From Pseudomonadota bacterium (lineage in GTDB: Bacteria > Pseudomonadota > Alphaproteobacteria > Rhizobiales > Beijerinckiaceae), in assembly GCA_023450615.1 (NCBI GenBank), contig JAEXGT010000028.1, forward strand, positions 1-54,696: a stretch of DNA of 54,696 bases. The letters are read 5' to 3'. This document shows, piece after piece, positions 42,756-51,600 of this stretch. The position numbers and the translations under genes were made by a program. Every line of letters starts with the position of its first letter. Within the stretch, counting starts at the first letter, position 1. The notes beneath the pieces were generated by a model that worked only from the letters and a program-made list of their open reading frames with translations, was not told the DNA's origin and did no database searches.

Positions 42756-43928
42756 ATGAAGGCGCTTGTTTGGCACGGCACCACGGATATTCGCTGCGAC
42801 TCCGTTCCCGATCCGCAGATCGAGCACCCGCGCGACGCGATCATCAAGGTAACGAGCTGTGCCATCTGCGGCTCCGATCTCCATCTCTACGATCACTTCA
42901 TGCCCGGCATGAAGAGCGGCGACATCATGGGCCACGAAACCATGGGCGAGGTGGTCGAGGTCGGGTCCGAGACCAAGGGCAAGCTGAAGGTCGGCGACCG
43001 CGTCGTCATTCCCTTCACGATCATCTGCGGCGAATGCGAGCAGTGCAAGCGCGGCAACTTCTCCGTCTGCGAACGCACCAATCGCAACGGCCATATCGCG
43101 GCGAAAGCCTTCGGTCATTCCACGGCGGGCCTCTTCGGCTACACGCATCTCACTGGCGGCTATCCCGGCGGGCAGGCGGAATATCTGCGCGTGCCCTTTG
43201 CCGATACCACGCATATCAAGGTGCCGGACGGCATTCCCGACGAGAAGCTGCTCTTCTTGAGCGACATCTTTCCCACCGGCTGGCAGGCCGCCGTGCAATG
43301 CGACATCCAGCCGACCGATACCGTCGCGATCTGGGGCGCGGGTCCCGTCGGTCAGATGGCGATCCGCAGCGCCATTCTGCTCGGCGCCAAGCAGGTGATT
43401 GCGATTGATCGCGTTCCGGAGCGTCTCGCCATGGCGGAGGCCGGGGGCGCGATCACCATCAACTTCGATGAAGAGAGCGTCATCGAGCGCCTGAACGAAC
43501 TCACCAACGGCAAGGGCCCGGAGAAGTGCATCGACTCCGTCGGCATGGAGGCGCATGCGGCTGGCACGGTCGATGCCATATACGACCGGGTGAAGCAGGC
43601 GACCATGATGGAGACGGATCGTCCGCACGTGCTCCGCGAGATGGCCTATGTCTGCCGTCCGGCGGGCGTGCTTTCCGTTCCGGGCGTCTATGGCGGGCTT
43701 CTCGACAAGATTCCGTTCGGCGCGATCATGAACAAGGGGCTCACCATCCGGACCGGTCAGACCCACGTGAACCGCTGGACCGACGATCTTCTGCGCCGCA
43801 TCGAGGAAGGGCAGATCGACCCTTCCTTCGTGATCACGCACACGGTCGGGCTCGAGGAAGGGCCGGACATGTACAAGATCTTCCGTGACAAGCAGGACGG
43901 CTGCATCAAGGTCGTCCTCAAGCCCTGA
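42756..43928 (+). CDS. Zinc-dependent alcohol dehydrogenase (glutathione-independent formaldehyde-dehydrogenase-like)
   Basis: A 390-aa medium-chain dehydrogenase. Catalytic zinc ligands lie in SCAICGSDLHLYDH and MGHETMGEV; the structural zinc site is CGECEQCKRGNFSVC (four Cys). The cofactor loop is WGAGPVGQMAIRSA (~residue 193). The insertion AKAFGHSTAGLFGYTHLTGGYPGG resembles the FDH_like subgroup. The ATG at 42756 has GAAGGAGA upstream. It probably oxidises a small alcohol or aldehyde adduct; the substrate is unproven. A small membrane-protein gene follows 11 bp after its stop, suggesting an operon. Confidence 0.92.
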   Translation: MKALVWHGTTDIRCDSVPDPQIEHPRDAIIKVTSCAICGSDLHLYDHFMPGMKSGDIMGHETMGEVVEVGSETKGKLKVGDRVVIPFTIICGECEQCKRGNFSVCERTNRNGHIAAKAFGHSTAGLFGYTHLTGGYPGGQAEYLRVPFADTTHIKVPDGIPDEKLLFLSDIFPTGWQAAVQCDIQPTDTVAIWGAGPVGQMAIRSAILLGAKQVIAIDRVPERLAMAEAGGAITINFDEESVIERLNELTNGKGPEKCIDSVGMEAHAAGTVDAIYDRVKQATMMETDRPHVLREMAYVCRPAGVLSVPGVYGGLLDKIPFGAIMNKGLTIRTGQTHVNRWTDDLLRRIEEGQIDPSFVITHTVGLEEGPDMYKIFRDKQDGCIKVVLKP

Positions 43929-43939
43929 AGGTGAATGAC

Positions 43940-44515
43940 ATGCGCTATGAAACGGAACGAACCCGACGGCAGGGCCACGCCGACACGGCAACGGATACTC
44001 TTGCCCGCGGCCTCGGCATCTTCTCGATAGCTCTCGGCATCATGGAAGTCGCAGCCCCCCGCACGCTGGCGCGGGCGCTCGGCATGAAAGGGCAGGAGGG
44101 ATTGATCGCGGGTTATGGTCTGCGTGAAATCGCAACGGGCGTCGGTATTCTCGCCTCGAAGGATCCGACGCCGTGGATCTGGGGACGCGTCGCTGGCGAC
44201 GCGCTTGATCTCGCGACGCTTGCCACGGCTCTCGAAGGCAAGAATCCGAAGAAGGAGAATGTCGGCATCGCCATGGCGGCGGTGGCCGGCGTCACCGCGC
44301 TGGATGTCTATTGCGCGCAGACGCTCAGCCGCGAGAGCCCGCATCCTCTGCCGCCGATTCAGGATTACTCGGATCGCACCGGCTTCCCGCGCGGGATCGA
44401 GCGCTCACGCGGAGCCGCCAGGGATTTCGAGGTCCCGCAGGACTTCCGCGCGCCGGAAGCCATGAGGCCTTACACGCAGCCCGACTTGCCGCAGCGGCCG
44501 ATGCCATCCATGTAA
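43940..44515 (+). CDS. Small membrane protein of unknown function ('cyclase/dehydrase'-type label in databases)
   Basis: A 191-aa protein with three or four hydrophobic segments: LARGLGIFSIALGIMEV, IAGYGLREIATGVGIL, VAGDALDLATLATAL and IAMAAVAGVTALDVY. A polar, Pro/Arg-rich cytoplasmic-looking tail of about 60 residues follows. The start at ATG 43940 has AAGGTG at good distance; GTG 43931 is an alternative. It follows the zinc alcohol dehydrogenase closely and precedes a DUF488 gene by 6 bp, so the three are probably one operon. I recognise the type of protein but no biochemical function. Confidence 0.75.
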   Translation: MRYETERTRRQGHADTATDTLARGLGIFSIALGIMEVAAPRTLARALGMKGQEGLIAGYGLREIATGVGILASKDPTPWIWGRVAGDALDLATLATALEGKNPKKENVGIAMAAVAGVTALDVYCAQTLSRESPHPLPPIQDYSDRTGFPRGIERSRGAARDFEVPQDFRAPEAMRPYTQPDLPQRPMPSM

Positions 44516-44521
44516 GAAGGC

Positions 44522-44971
44522 ATGGCAAAGCCGCAGGTCTTCACGATCGGATATGAGGGAGCGGATGCAGACCGCTTCCTCACCACCTTGAAAGACGCGG
44601 GCGTCGAGACGCTCGCGGATGTGCGCGCCGTCGCGCTCTCCCGCAAGCGCGGTTTCTCAAAGTCCGCTTTGCGCGATGCTCTTGCCCACCAGGGCATTGG
44701 CTACGAACACTTCATCAAGCTCGGAACGCCGAAAGAAGGGCGTCAGGCCGCACGGGCGGGCGACGGCGAACTCATGCGCCGCATCTATTGCGAGGAGGTC
44801 CTGGCCACGGAAGAGGCGCAGGCCGCGTTCCGCGATCTGGAGGCACTTGCTGCTGCAAAGCCCATCTGTCTCCTGTGTTTCGAGCGGGACCCCGTGAACT
44901 GCCACCGGCGCGTCCTGTCTCAAAGGCTGGAGAAGCTGGGGTTCGAGACGGTCGATCTGACCGTCTTGTGA
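44522..44971 (+). CDS. DUF488 domain-containing protein
   Basis: A 149-aa DUF488 family protein. The N terminus VFTIGYEGADADRFL and LADVRAVALSRKRGFSK are the family's first motif. The C-terminal block ICLLCFERDPVNCHRRVLSQRL carries the conserved Cys-x-E-x-x-x-x-x-CHR that suggests metal or nucleic-acid interaction. The function is unknown, although members often lie near DNA-repair or stress genes. AAGAAGG precedes the ATG. Confidence 0.9.
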   Translation: MAKPQVFTIGYEGADADRFLTTLKDAGVETLADVRAVALSRKRGFSKSALRDALAHQGIGYEHFIKLGTPKEGRQAARAGDGELMRRIYCEEVLATEEAQAAFRDLEALAAAKPICLLCFERDPVNCHRRVLSQRLEKLGFETVDLTVL

Positions 44972-45001
44972 AGGCGCCGCAGACGATACTCATTCGACTG
45001 A

Positions 45002-45030
45002 TTGAGGTATCGATATAAAATTGCAATAAT
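45002..45030 (+). promoter_or_regulatory. Putative promoter for the secreted-protein gene
   Basis: TTGAGG (45002-45007) and AATAAT (45025-45030) are exactly 17 bp apart in the AT-rich 150-bp gap before the gene at 45122. It is the best sigma-70-like match there. Confidence 0.4.
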
Positions 45031-45072
45031 CCTTGAAATCAGCTATTCTCTGTCCCTGACTTTGCATGATTT

Positions 45073-45094
45073 GCCGGGAGCGAGGTCTCCCGGC
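45073..45094 (+). promoter_or_regulatory. Hairpin in the 5' region of the secreted-protein gene
   Basis: GCCGGGAG / CTCCCGGC forms a perfect 8-bp stem with loop CGAGGT, 27 bp before the ATG. There is no T tract; it could stabilise the leader or end the upstream DUF488 transcript. Confidence 0.4.
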
Positions 45095-45121
45095 GCTTAA
45101 ACGATTGCCCCGGGGGCTCCA

Positions 45122-46042
45122 ATGAAAGCTAAGCTTTTCACTTCCTTGATCTTTTCTGCGCTTCTCGGGATTTCGCCTGCCTCGTCCGCGGAATTGAAGC
45201 CTTACCAGAAGGAGGCCCTCAAGAAGCTGGAAGAGCTGCATGGCGGCATGTGGCCGATGGTCAAACAGCAATTCGAGGGCGTGATTGCCGGTTCCTCGGA
45301 GGAGCAGACCAAGGCCATCGTCAAGATGATCTCCGAAGCGCGAGGGAACGCGACGGCCAACACGGATTCCGAAGAAGAGGGAGAGGCAGCCAATCCAGAA
45401 GGGCCCGATGCCTGGGAGGCCGCCGAGGCTGTGCGCGAGGATCTGGAGAAGCAGATCAGCGGGCCCTACGATGCCTTTGTCGAACACGTCGCAAAATTGG
45501 GCACCGCGCGGCATGCGATGGCTGGAGAAGCCAGCGCCGGCATCTACAAGGCAGAGACGGGCGCGCGCCTGAGCGGCGTCAACGAGATGTTCAAGCGGAA
45601 CACGTTCATCACCAACAAATCCATCGCGGATGGGCTGGAAGAGTTGCGCCTCGCGCGGCAGAAACTGTTCGACAGCAAGAAATATCACAAGGTCAATCTG
45701 CCCTCCGGAAATCCCCCGGACAACTCGGTTGCCGTTCGCTCCATCGTGGCCGATGCGATGGCCCGGATCACGGTCCTCAACAATCAATACGGCAAGATCG
45801 CCGCCGACATCAAAAAGCGCATGGACGCGATTCCTTACGGCGGCGGCATCAACGTCAACAAGGCGATGCAGGATCTCGCGGATGAGCGGGAGCGGCACAA
45901 CAAAAGGCTGAGTGCGGAGGCCGTGAAGATCGCCAGCGAATTGAACATCCGGATCGCGGAACAGGATCGCGCTCTCTTCAACTGGATGATCGAGCCCTTG
46001 AAGGCGGCAAAGCCGCAGAGCGGCCCCGTCGCCGCTCGTTGA
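45122..46042 (+). CDS. Secreted helical protein of unknown function
   Basis: A 306-aa protein I do not recognise. It has a clear signal peptide (KLFTSLIFSALLGISPASSA, cleavage before ELKPYQ) and a mature part that is almost wholly polar and predicted helical, with many Lys/Glu/Ala and heptad-like stretches (EALKKLEELHGG; DLADERERHNKRLSAEAVKIA). It has no cysteines and no further membrane segment. A short acidic linker lies at ~80-95 (TDSEEEGEAANPEGPD). It is encoded directly before two RTX proteins on the same strand, so it may be a periplasmic partner of that system; this is inference from position only. Confidence 0.75.
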   Translation: MKAKLFTSLIFSALLGISPASSAELKPYQKEALKKLEELHGGMWPMVKQQFEGVIAGSSEEQTKAIVKMISEARGNATANTDSEEEGEAANPEGPDAWEAAEAVREDLEKQISGPYDAFVEHVAKLGTARHAMAGEASAGIYKAETGARLSGVNEMFKRNTFITNKSIADGLEELRLARQKLFDSKKYHKVNLPSGNPPDNSVAVRSIVADAMARITVLNNQYGKIAADIKKRMDAIPYGGGINVNKAMQDLADERERHNKRLSAEAVKIASELNIRIAEQDRALFNWMIEPLKAAKPQSGPVAAR

Positions 46043-46183
46043 GGGCAAGTGAGCGGGAGAGGGGGCGCTCGGCCTCTCCTGTTCCGGAGCCGGATATATC
46101 GCCGCGAGTGATCGGAAGGGCTCCCGAGGCAAGAGTAATCGGAAGAGCGGCTTCTTACTTTAAGTCTCAATGGAGTTGTGGTC

Positions 46184-48379
46184 ATGGCTACCCTGCCGGA
46201 ATGGAAAACTGCGTTCAATCTCGCCTCTGGAGCAGGTTCCAGTCAGAGGGGAGCGGTCCTCCAGGCGCTCGACAACGGAACGTTCGTCGCCGTTTGGCGC
46301 GTGTATACGGATGACGGGCCGGAGCTCTGGATGCGGACCTTCAGTGCCGACGGTACGCCGATGGGCCCTGAGGCCAAGATCCGGCTCGCCGCTGAGGATG
46401 CCGCGAAAGAAAACCAGACGATCACGGTTCTCAAGAACGGCAACATTCTCGTGGCCTGGCAGGATCAAAGCATTCTCAATGGCGAGAAGTCCTGGGGCGT
46501 GCGAGGGCAGATCTTCAATGCGGGCGGCGTGAAGATCGGCTCGGATCTGCACTTCAACTCCGTCGTCGACGGCTATCAGGGCAGTGTTTCCATTGCCGCT
46601 CTCGCAGGCGGCGGCTTCGCCGTGTCCTATTCCGACGTATCGGACCCGGAAGCGCAGACCGATATTCGGACCCGTGTTTTCGACAAGGACGGTAATGCGG
46701 TTCTCAGGAGCGGTGAAGCGCCGGGTTCCCGGAATGACCTCATCGTCAACACGGTCCGCCCAGGCGTTCAAGACCACTCGGCAACCATTGCGTTGCACGA
46801 CGGCCGCTATGTGGTGTTCTACGAAGATGACAAATGGGGCGATGACGGAATTGTCGCGCGCATCTTCAAGGCCGATGGAACGCCCGCCAGCGACGAGATC
46901 GAGATCTCCGACCGGGCGAATGTCGGCAGAGGCGTGACGGCGGCGACGCTGACGGACGGACGTTTCGTAGCGGTTTGGGAAGATTATGCGGGCGGCGGCA
47001 CAGGCAGCACTCTGAAGGCACGCATTTTCGATGCGGAGGGGAAACCGAAGTCAATCGAGCTCTCAATCGCGGGCGATGCCGCAGCTATCCAGCAGGATGC
47101 GCATGTCGTCGCTCTTCCCGACGGAGGCTTTGCCGTGACGTACAAGAATGTCGGCGACAAGACCGATATTCGGATCGCGACATTTACAGCTTCGGGCGCT
47201 CCCATGAGCGAAGCCGTTGTCCATGCTTCCCAAGGGCGCCAGATTCTGGCGCGCTCGCATTTGACGGTCCTGGCCGATGGACGCTTGGTGCTGTCGTGGG
47301 ACGACGAGCTGATCACTGGCGCGGGGCAGGTTATTCATGCCCAGATCTTCGATCCGCGCATCGGCGCAGTGACGCTCGCGGGAACGAGCCAGGACGATCA
47401 CTATATCGGCTCCGCATTCAACGACACTCTTAACGGCGCGGCCGGAAGCGACAAGCTCGAAGGCGCTGCGGGTGACGACGTGCTGAATGGCGGTGCCGGC
47501 CGGGACACCCTCGACGGTGGAGTGGGCAACGACACCTATTACGTGGATGACAGTGGCGATCAGGTTATTGATGTTGCGGGTATCGATACGGTCATCACCA
47601 CGGTCAGCTATGTCCTGAGCGAGGGCATAGAGAACCTCATCGCCTCAGGCTCCGGCGCCATCATCCTCAACGGCAACAATCTCGCCAACGCGATCCTCGG
47701 CAACGAGTTCGCCAACACGCTCCATGGCGACGATGGCAACGACACGCTCGACGGCGCGGGCGGAGCCGACTACATGGTCGGCGGCAAGGGCAACGATGTC
47801 TACTACGTCGACTCCAAATCCGACAAAGTCATCGAAGCCAAGTCCGGCGGCACGGACACGGTCTATGCCCGCGCAAGCTACACGCTCGCCACTCATGTCG
47901 AGAAGCTCATCGGCGAGGGCTCGGGTGCCATCAACCTGACCGGCAACGCCTCGTCCAACACCGTCACCGGCAATGCAGGCAAAAACACCATCAAGGGCCA
48001 AGGCGGCAACGACATCATCAATGGCGGCTTGGGCAACGACGTGCTCTATGGCGGCAAGGGCAAGGACTCGTTCGTGTTCAGCACGGCGCTGAACAAGAGC
48101 AAGAACGTGGACAAGATCGCCGACTTCAACGTGAAGGACGACACGATCCGGCTGGAGAATGCGATCTTCACCAAGCTCGCCAAGACGGGCAAGCTGAACA
48201 AGGCGTTCTTCAAGATTGGCTCGAAGGCTAAGGACAAGAACGACTACATTGTCTACGACAGCAAGAAGGGCGTGCTCTCTTACGACGCCGACGGTTCGGG
48301 CAAGAAGCACGGCCTGGTCAAGTTCGCGACCCTGTCCAAGAACCTCAAGATGACCGCCGCCGACTTCCTCGTCATCTGA
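46184..48379 (+). CDS. Seven-repeat propeller-RTX calcium-binding protein, probable type I secreted
   Basis: A 731-aa protein without a signal peptide. Residues ~1-400 hold seven repeats of ~55-60 residues, each with a core like LxDGRFVxxWxD followed by a strand like ARIFxADG (LDNGTFVAVWRV, LKNGNILVAWQD, LAGGGFAVSYSD, LHDGRYVVFYED, LTDGRFVAVWED, LPDGGFAVTYKN, LADGRLVLSWDD), suggesting a seven-bladed propeller. RTX nonapeptides follow (GAAGDDVLNGGAGRDTLDGG; GGKGNDVYYVD; GGLGNDVLYGGKGKDSF), and the C terminus ends KMTAADFLVI, as in type I secretion substrates. ATG 46184 has GGAG upstream; GTG 46178 is an alternative. A strong terminator follows. Function: an extracellular Ca-dependent adhesin or surface protein is likely, not shown. 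Confidence 0.87.
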   Translation: MATLPEWKTAFNLASGAGSSQRGAVLQALDNGTFVAVWRVYTDDGPELWMRTFSADGTPMGPEAKIRLAAEDAAKENQTITVLKNGNILVAWQDQSILNGEKSWGVRGQIFNAGGVKIGSDLHFNSVVDGYQGSVSIAALAGGGFAVSYSDVSDPEAQTDIRTRVFDKDGNAVLRSGEAPGSRNDLIVNTVRPGVQDHSATIALHDGRYVVFYEDDKWGDDGIVARIFKADGTPASDEIEISDRANVGRGVTAATLTDGRFVAVWEDYAGGGTGSTLKARIFDAEGKPKSIELSIAGDAAAIQQDAHVVALPDGGFAVTYKNVGDKTDIRIATFTASGAPMSEAVVHASQGRQILARSHLTVLADGRLVLSWDDELITGAGQVIHAQIFDPRIGAVTLAGTSQDDHYIGSAFNDTLNGAAGSDKLEGAAGDDVLNGGAGRDTLDGGVGNDTYYVDDSGDQVIDVAGIDTVITTVSYVLSEGIENLIASGSGAIILNGNNLANAILGNEFANTLHGDDGNDTLDGAGGADYMVGGKGNDVYYVDSKSDKVIEAKSGGTDTVYARASYTLATHVEKLIGEGSGAINLTGNASSNTVTGNAGKNTIKGQGGNDIINGGLGNDVLYGGKGKDSFVFSTALNKSKNVDKIADFNVKDDTIRLENAIFTKLAKTGKLNKAFFKIGSKAKDKNDYIVYDSKKGVLSYDADGSGKKHGLVKFATLSKNLKMTAADFLVI

Positions 48380-48412
48380 CCGGAGGCAGGGTGAAATTAG
48401 ATGATTTTCGGA

Positions 48413-48442
48413 GCCTGCTCCTCTCCTGAGGGGCGGGTTTTT
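48413..48442 (+). terminator. Terminator after the first RTX gene
   Basis: The 11-bp stem GCCTGCTCCTC / GAGGGGCGGGT (with G-T pairs) and loop TCCT run straight into TTTTT. It separates the two RTX transcription units. Confidence 0.7.
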
Positions 48443-48516
48443 CGATTTGCATGGATGCCAGAATGGGCGAAGGCGAAAAAACCTATTACATTCAAATATA
48501 AGCGATTTTTGGGTTA

Positions 48517-48536
48517 TTTGCTTGCGAAAAAGCAAA
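48517..48536. promoter_or_regulatory. Inverted repeat upstream of the giant RTX gene
   Basis: TTTGCTT (48517-48523) and AAGCAAA (48530-48536) flank GCGAAA, within an AT-rich stretch 125 bp before the start codon. It is a candidate operator. The rest of the 282-bp gap holds the terminator above and no other gene. Confidence 0.35.
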
Positions 48537-48661
48537 GATCTTGGCCCTTGCCGCACCTTCCCGTTCCGGTTGGCCTTGCTCCTCTGGGCGGGAACTCACA
48601 AGATGGTGAAATGATATATCGTCTGGAGTAAATTGGCCCAGACACAGCTTAGGACAGTCAA

Positions 48662-51600
48662 ATGGCTATTTCTCTTTGGAGCAGCAGAGACCCTATTTTG
48701 GTCAACACCACCACCGAAGGGGTTCAGACCGCTGGAAAAGTGGTTGCTCTCAAGGATGGTACTTACCTCGTTGTTTGGCAGCATCAACGTAAGATAGGCA
48801 CCGTCTTCGATTACGATATCCGCGCCCAGGTCTTTAATGCGGACGGTACAAAGAAGGGTGATGAATACGTCATTAACGAGAGAACCGGAGAACAAGCTGA
48901 CCCGGATGTTGCTGTCCTGACAGACGGTCGTATTGTCGTCACCTGGGTCGATAAAAGCGGTATTTCTGAGGTCTACGGAGACATCAGAGCTCAAGTTTTG
49001 AATGCGGATGGAACGCTCAGCGGCGCCGACTTCAGTGTTGCGACGCTAACGGAAGGTAGGCAGATGTCTTCTTCTGTTTCTGCGTTGGCAGATGGCGGGT
49101 TTGCTGTCACTTGGACTAGTCAGAGTTTTGCCACAGGTGCAAGCTCCGATATCAAAGTACAGGCATTCAAGGCTCCTGTCGGCCCAGCTGAGCCAGAGAA
49201 GCTGGGGGGCGAAATTTTTGCCAACACTTCGACCGCTGGTGAGCAGACGGAACCTGCAATCGCGGGACTCACCAACGGAAATTATGCCGTTGTCTATCGA
49301 GACACGTCGGGTTTCCCGATGCTCAAGGCGCGCGTGATACGCCCTGATGGTACTGAAGCTGTCGCGGAGTTCATAGTATCGAGCGCAGGTAGTGTGGTCG
49401 GCACGTCTGCTTCAATCGCCGCGCTGGCAGATGGCCGCTTTATCGTGACTTGGGAAGAGAACGTCCCTGAGCAAGGTGATAACTCGGGCGTCGGCATCAA
49501 AGCGCAGATCTTCAATGCTAATGGCACGAGGTCCGGCGGAGACTTCGTGATCAATACATCGATACAGGGGTCTCAAGAGACGCCCTTTATTCTTGGGTTG
49601 CCTACCGGTGGATTTGCGGCGGTCTATGCCGATTATGGGCCTCAGAGCGGAATTCGTGTCGCATTATTCGACAGTAAGGGGCTCCGCGCGGACGAAGACT
49701 TCTTATTTGAACTTTCTCTCCATAAAACAATCGCAGAAGAGAACGTTCCTCCTGGAAAGGTTGCTCTGAGGGGTGCGCCCACTCTTACGGCTCTGGAGGA
49801 CGGTCGTCTCGTTCTGACATGGAGTGCAGGGGGCGACCTGCCTCAGGACTCGGTAGGCGTCTACAGCGTTATCTTGGAGCCGCGCACAAAGAGCGTAGAA
49901 ATCGATGGCAATGGCTTCAATAACAGCTATGTCGGAACGATCTTCGCAGACACCCTTAGTGGAAAAATAGGCGATGATGAGCTGCAAGGCGCTGGCGGCG
50001 ACGATATTCTGATTGGTGGTGTCGGGGCTGACAAGCTTTATGGCGGATCCGGCCAGGATACTGCCTCCTACATTGATGCGGGAGGACGGGTCACAGCAAG
50101 CCTTCAGGCGCCCGCAATCAATACGGGCGATGCAAGCGGCGACATTTACGATTCAATCGAGAATCTGACGGGGTCGACTTTCGACGATACGCTCATTGGC
50201 GACGATGGTCAGAACGTGCTCAATGGCCGGGATGGCAGAGATAGCCTAGTCGGCGGCAAAGGTGACGACATCTTGATCGGCGGCGACAGCGCCACCGATA
50301 CCGAGAATGACGACACTCTTGATGGCGGCATTGGTGTCGATACCCTCGACGGCGGCAAGGGCAATGATACGTACTACGTAGACAATGCAGCCGATAAGAT
50401 CATCGAAACGGTTGGCGCTGGTTCTGATGTGGTTATTGCATCTGCCAGCTATGCTCTTGAAGAAGGTATCGAGATTGAAGAGTTGCGGGCGGTGGCCGGC
50501 AGCGCCGCGATCGACCTGACCGGCAATGAGTTCGTCAACAAACTCTACGGCAATGTCGGCGACAATATTCTCGATGGCGGTCTTGAAGCGGATACGCTCC
50601 AGGGTTATGCGGGCAACGATACCTACATCATCGACCATGCCGGTGATACGGTCATCGAGGCTGCCGGTGACGACCAGGGCTTCGATAAGGTCATCATCGG
50701 GAGTGATTTCCAGGCGGATCACACCTATCGGCTTACGGCATATGAGAATGTCGAGGCGCTCGAGGCTCTGAACAGCGCGGGCGACGTCAATCTCACCGGC
50801 AATAGCGGCGCCAATCTCATCCAGGGCAACGATGGCAAGAACATTCTCGATGGCGGTAGCGCAGGCCTCGATACGCTGATCGGCGGCAAAGGTGACGATA
50901 CCTATATCATTCGCGATTCAATCGACATCATTCGCGAAGAAGCCGGCGAAGGAAATGACACGGCTCGCGTTCTGACCTCGAGCTACGAGCTCGGCAAAAA
51001 TCTGTCTATCGAGATTATCAAGGCGGATACATCCGGCGGTGTGTCGGACTTCGCCCTGATCGGCAACAATCTCGCCAATACCATCGAAGGTTCCGACGGC
51101 AATGACGAGCTCGACGGCGGCGGCAGCAGCAATGACGCGGGCGACCGACTGATCGGCGGCGCCGGTAACGATACTTACCATGTCCGCCGTTCGCATGACA
51201 TCATCGTCGAAGCCGACGGGATGGGCTCTGAAGACAGGATCATCGCCTATGCAAATTACGCTCTTCAGGACAACGCCCATATCGAGATCATGCAGGCGGC
51301 TGACGGCAACGCGAAGATCAGCCTGACAGGCAATGCATTCTCGAACAAGCTGATCGGCAATGACGGTGACAACGTCCTCGAAGGCAAGGGCGGCAACGAC
51401 GACATCGATGGCGGTGGCGGATTCGACACGGCCGTCTTCACCGGCAAGCGGAGCGATTACACGATCACGCGTAACGATGGCGGCACCTACACGGTCTCTG
51501 ACGGCACCCTTGGCCGTGACGGGACAGATACCCTCCGCAACATCAGATATGCGCGCTTCAGCGATCAGATCGTGGATCTGCAGGCGCCTGCCATCATGTC

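Noticed and set aside
47400..48100. Possible CRISPR or satellite array suggested by short repeated units
   Set aside because: The repeats are degenerate 27-bp units encoding RTX nonapeptides in one reading frame, without constant repeats and variable spacers.
47645..48556. Minus-strand open frame opposite the first RTX protein
   Set aside because: It is produced by the codon bias of the GGxGxD repeats on the plus strand; no start signal or domain.
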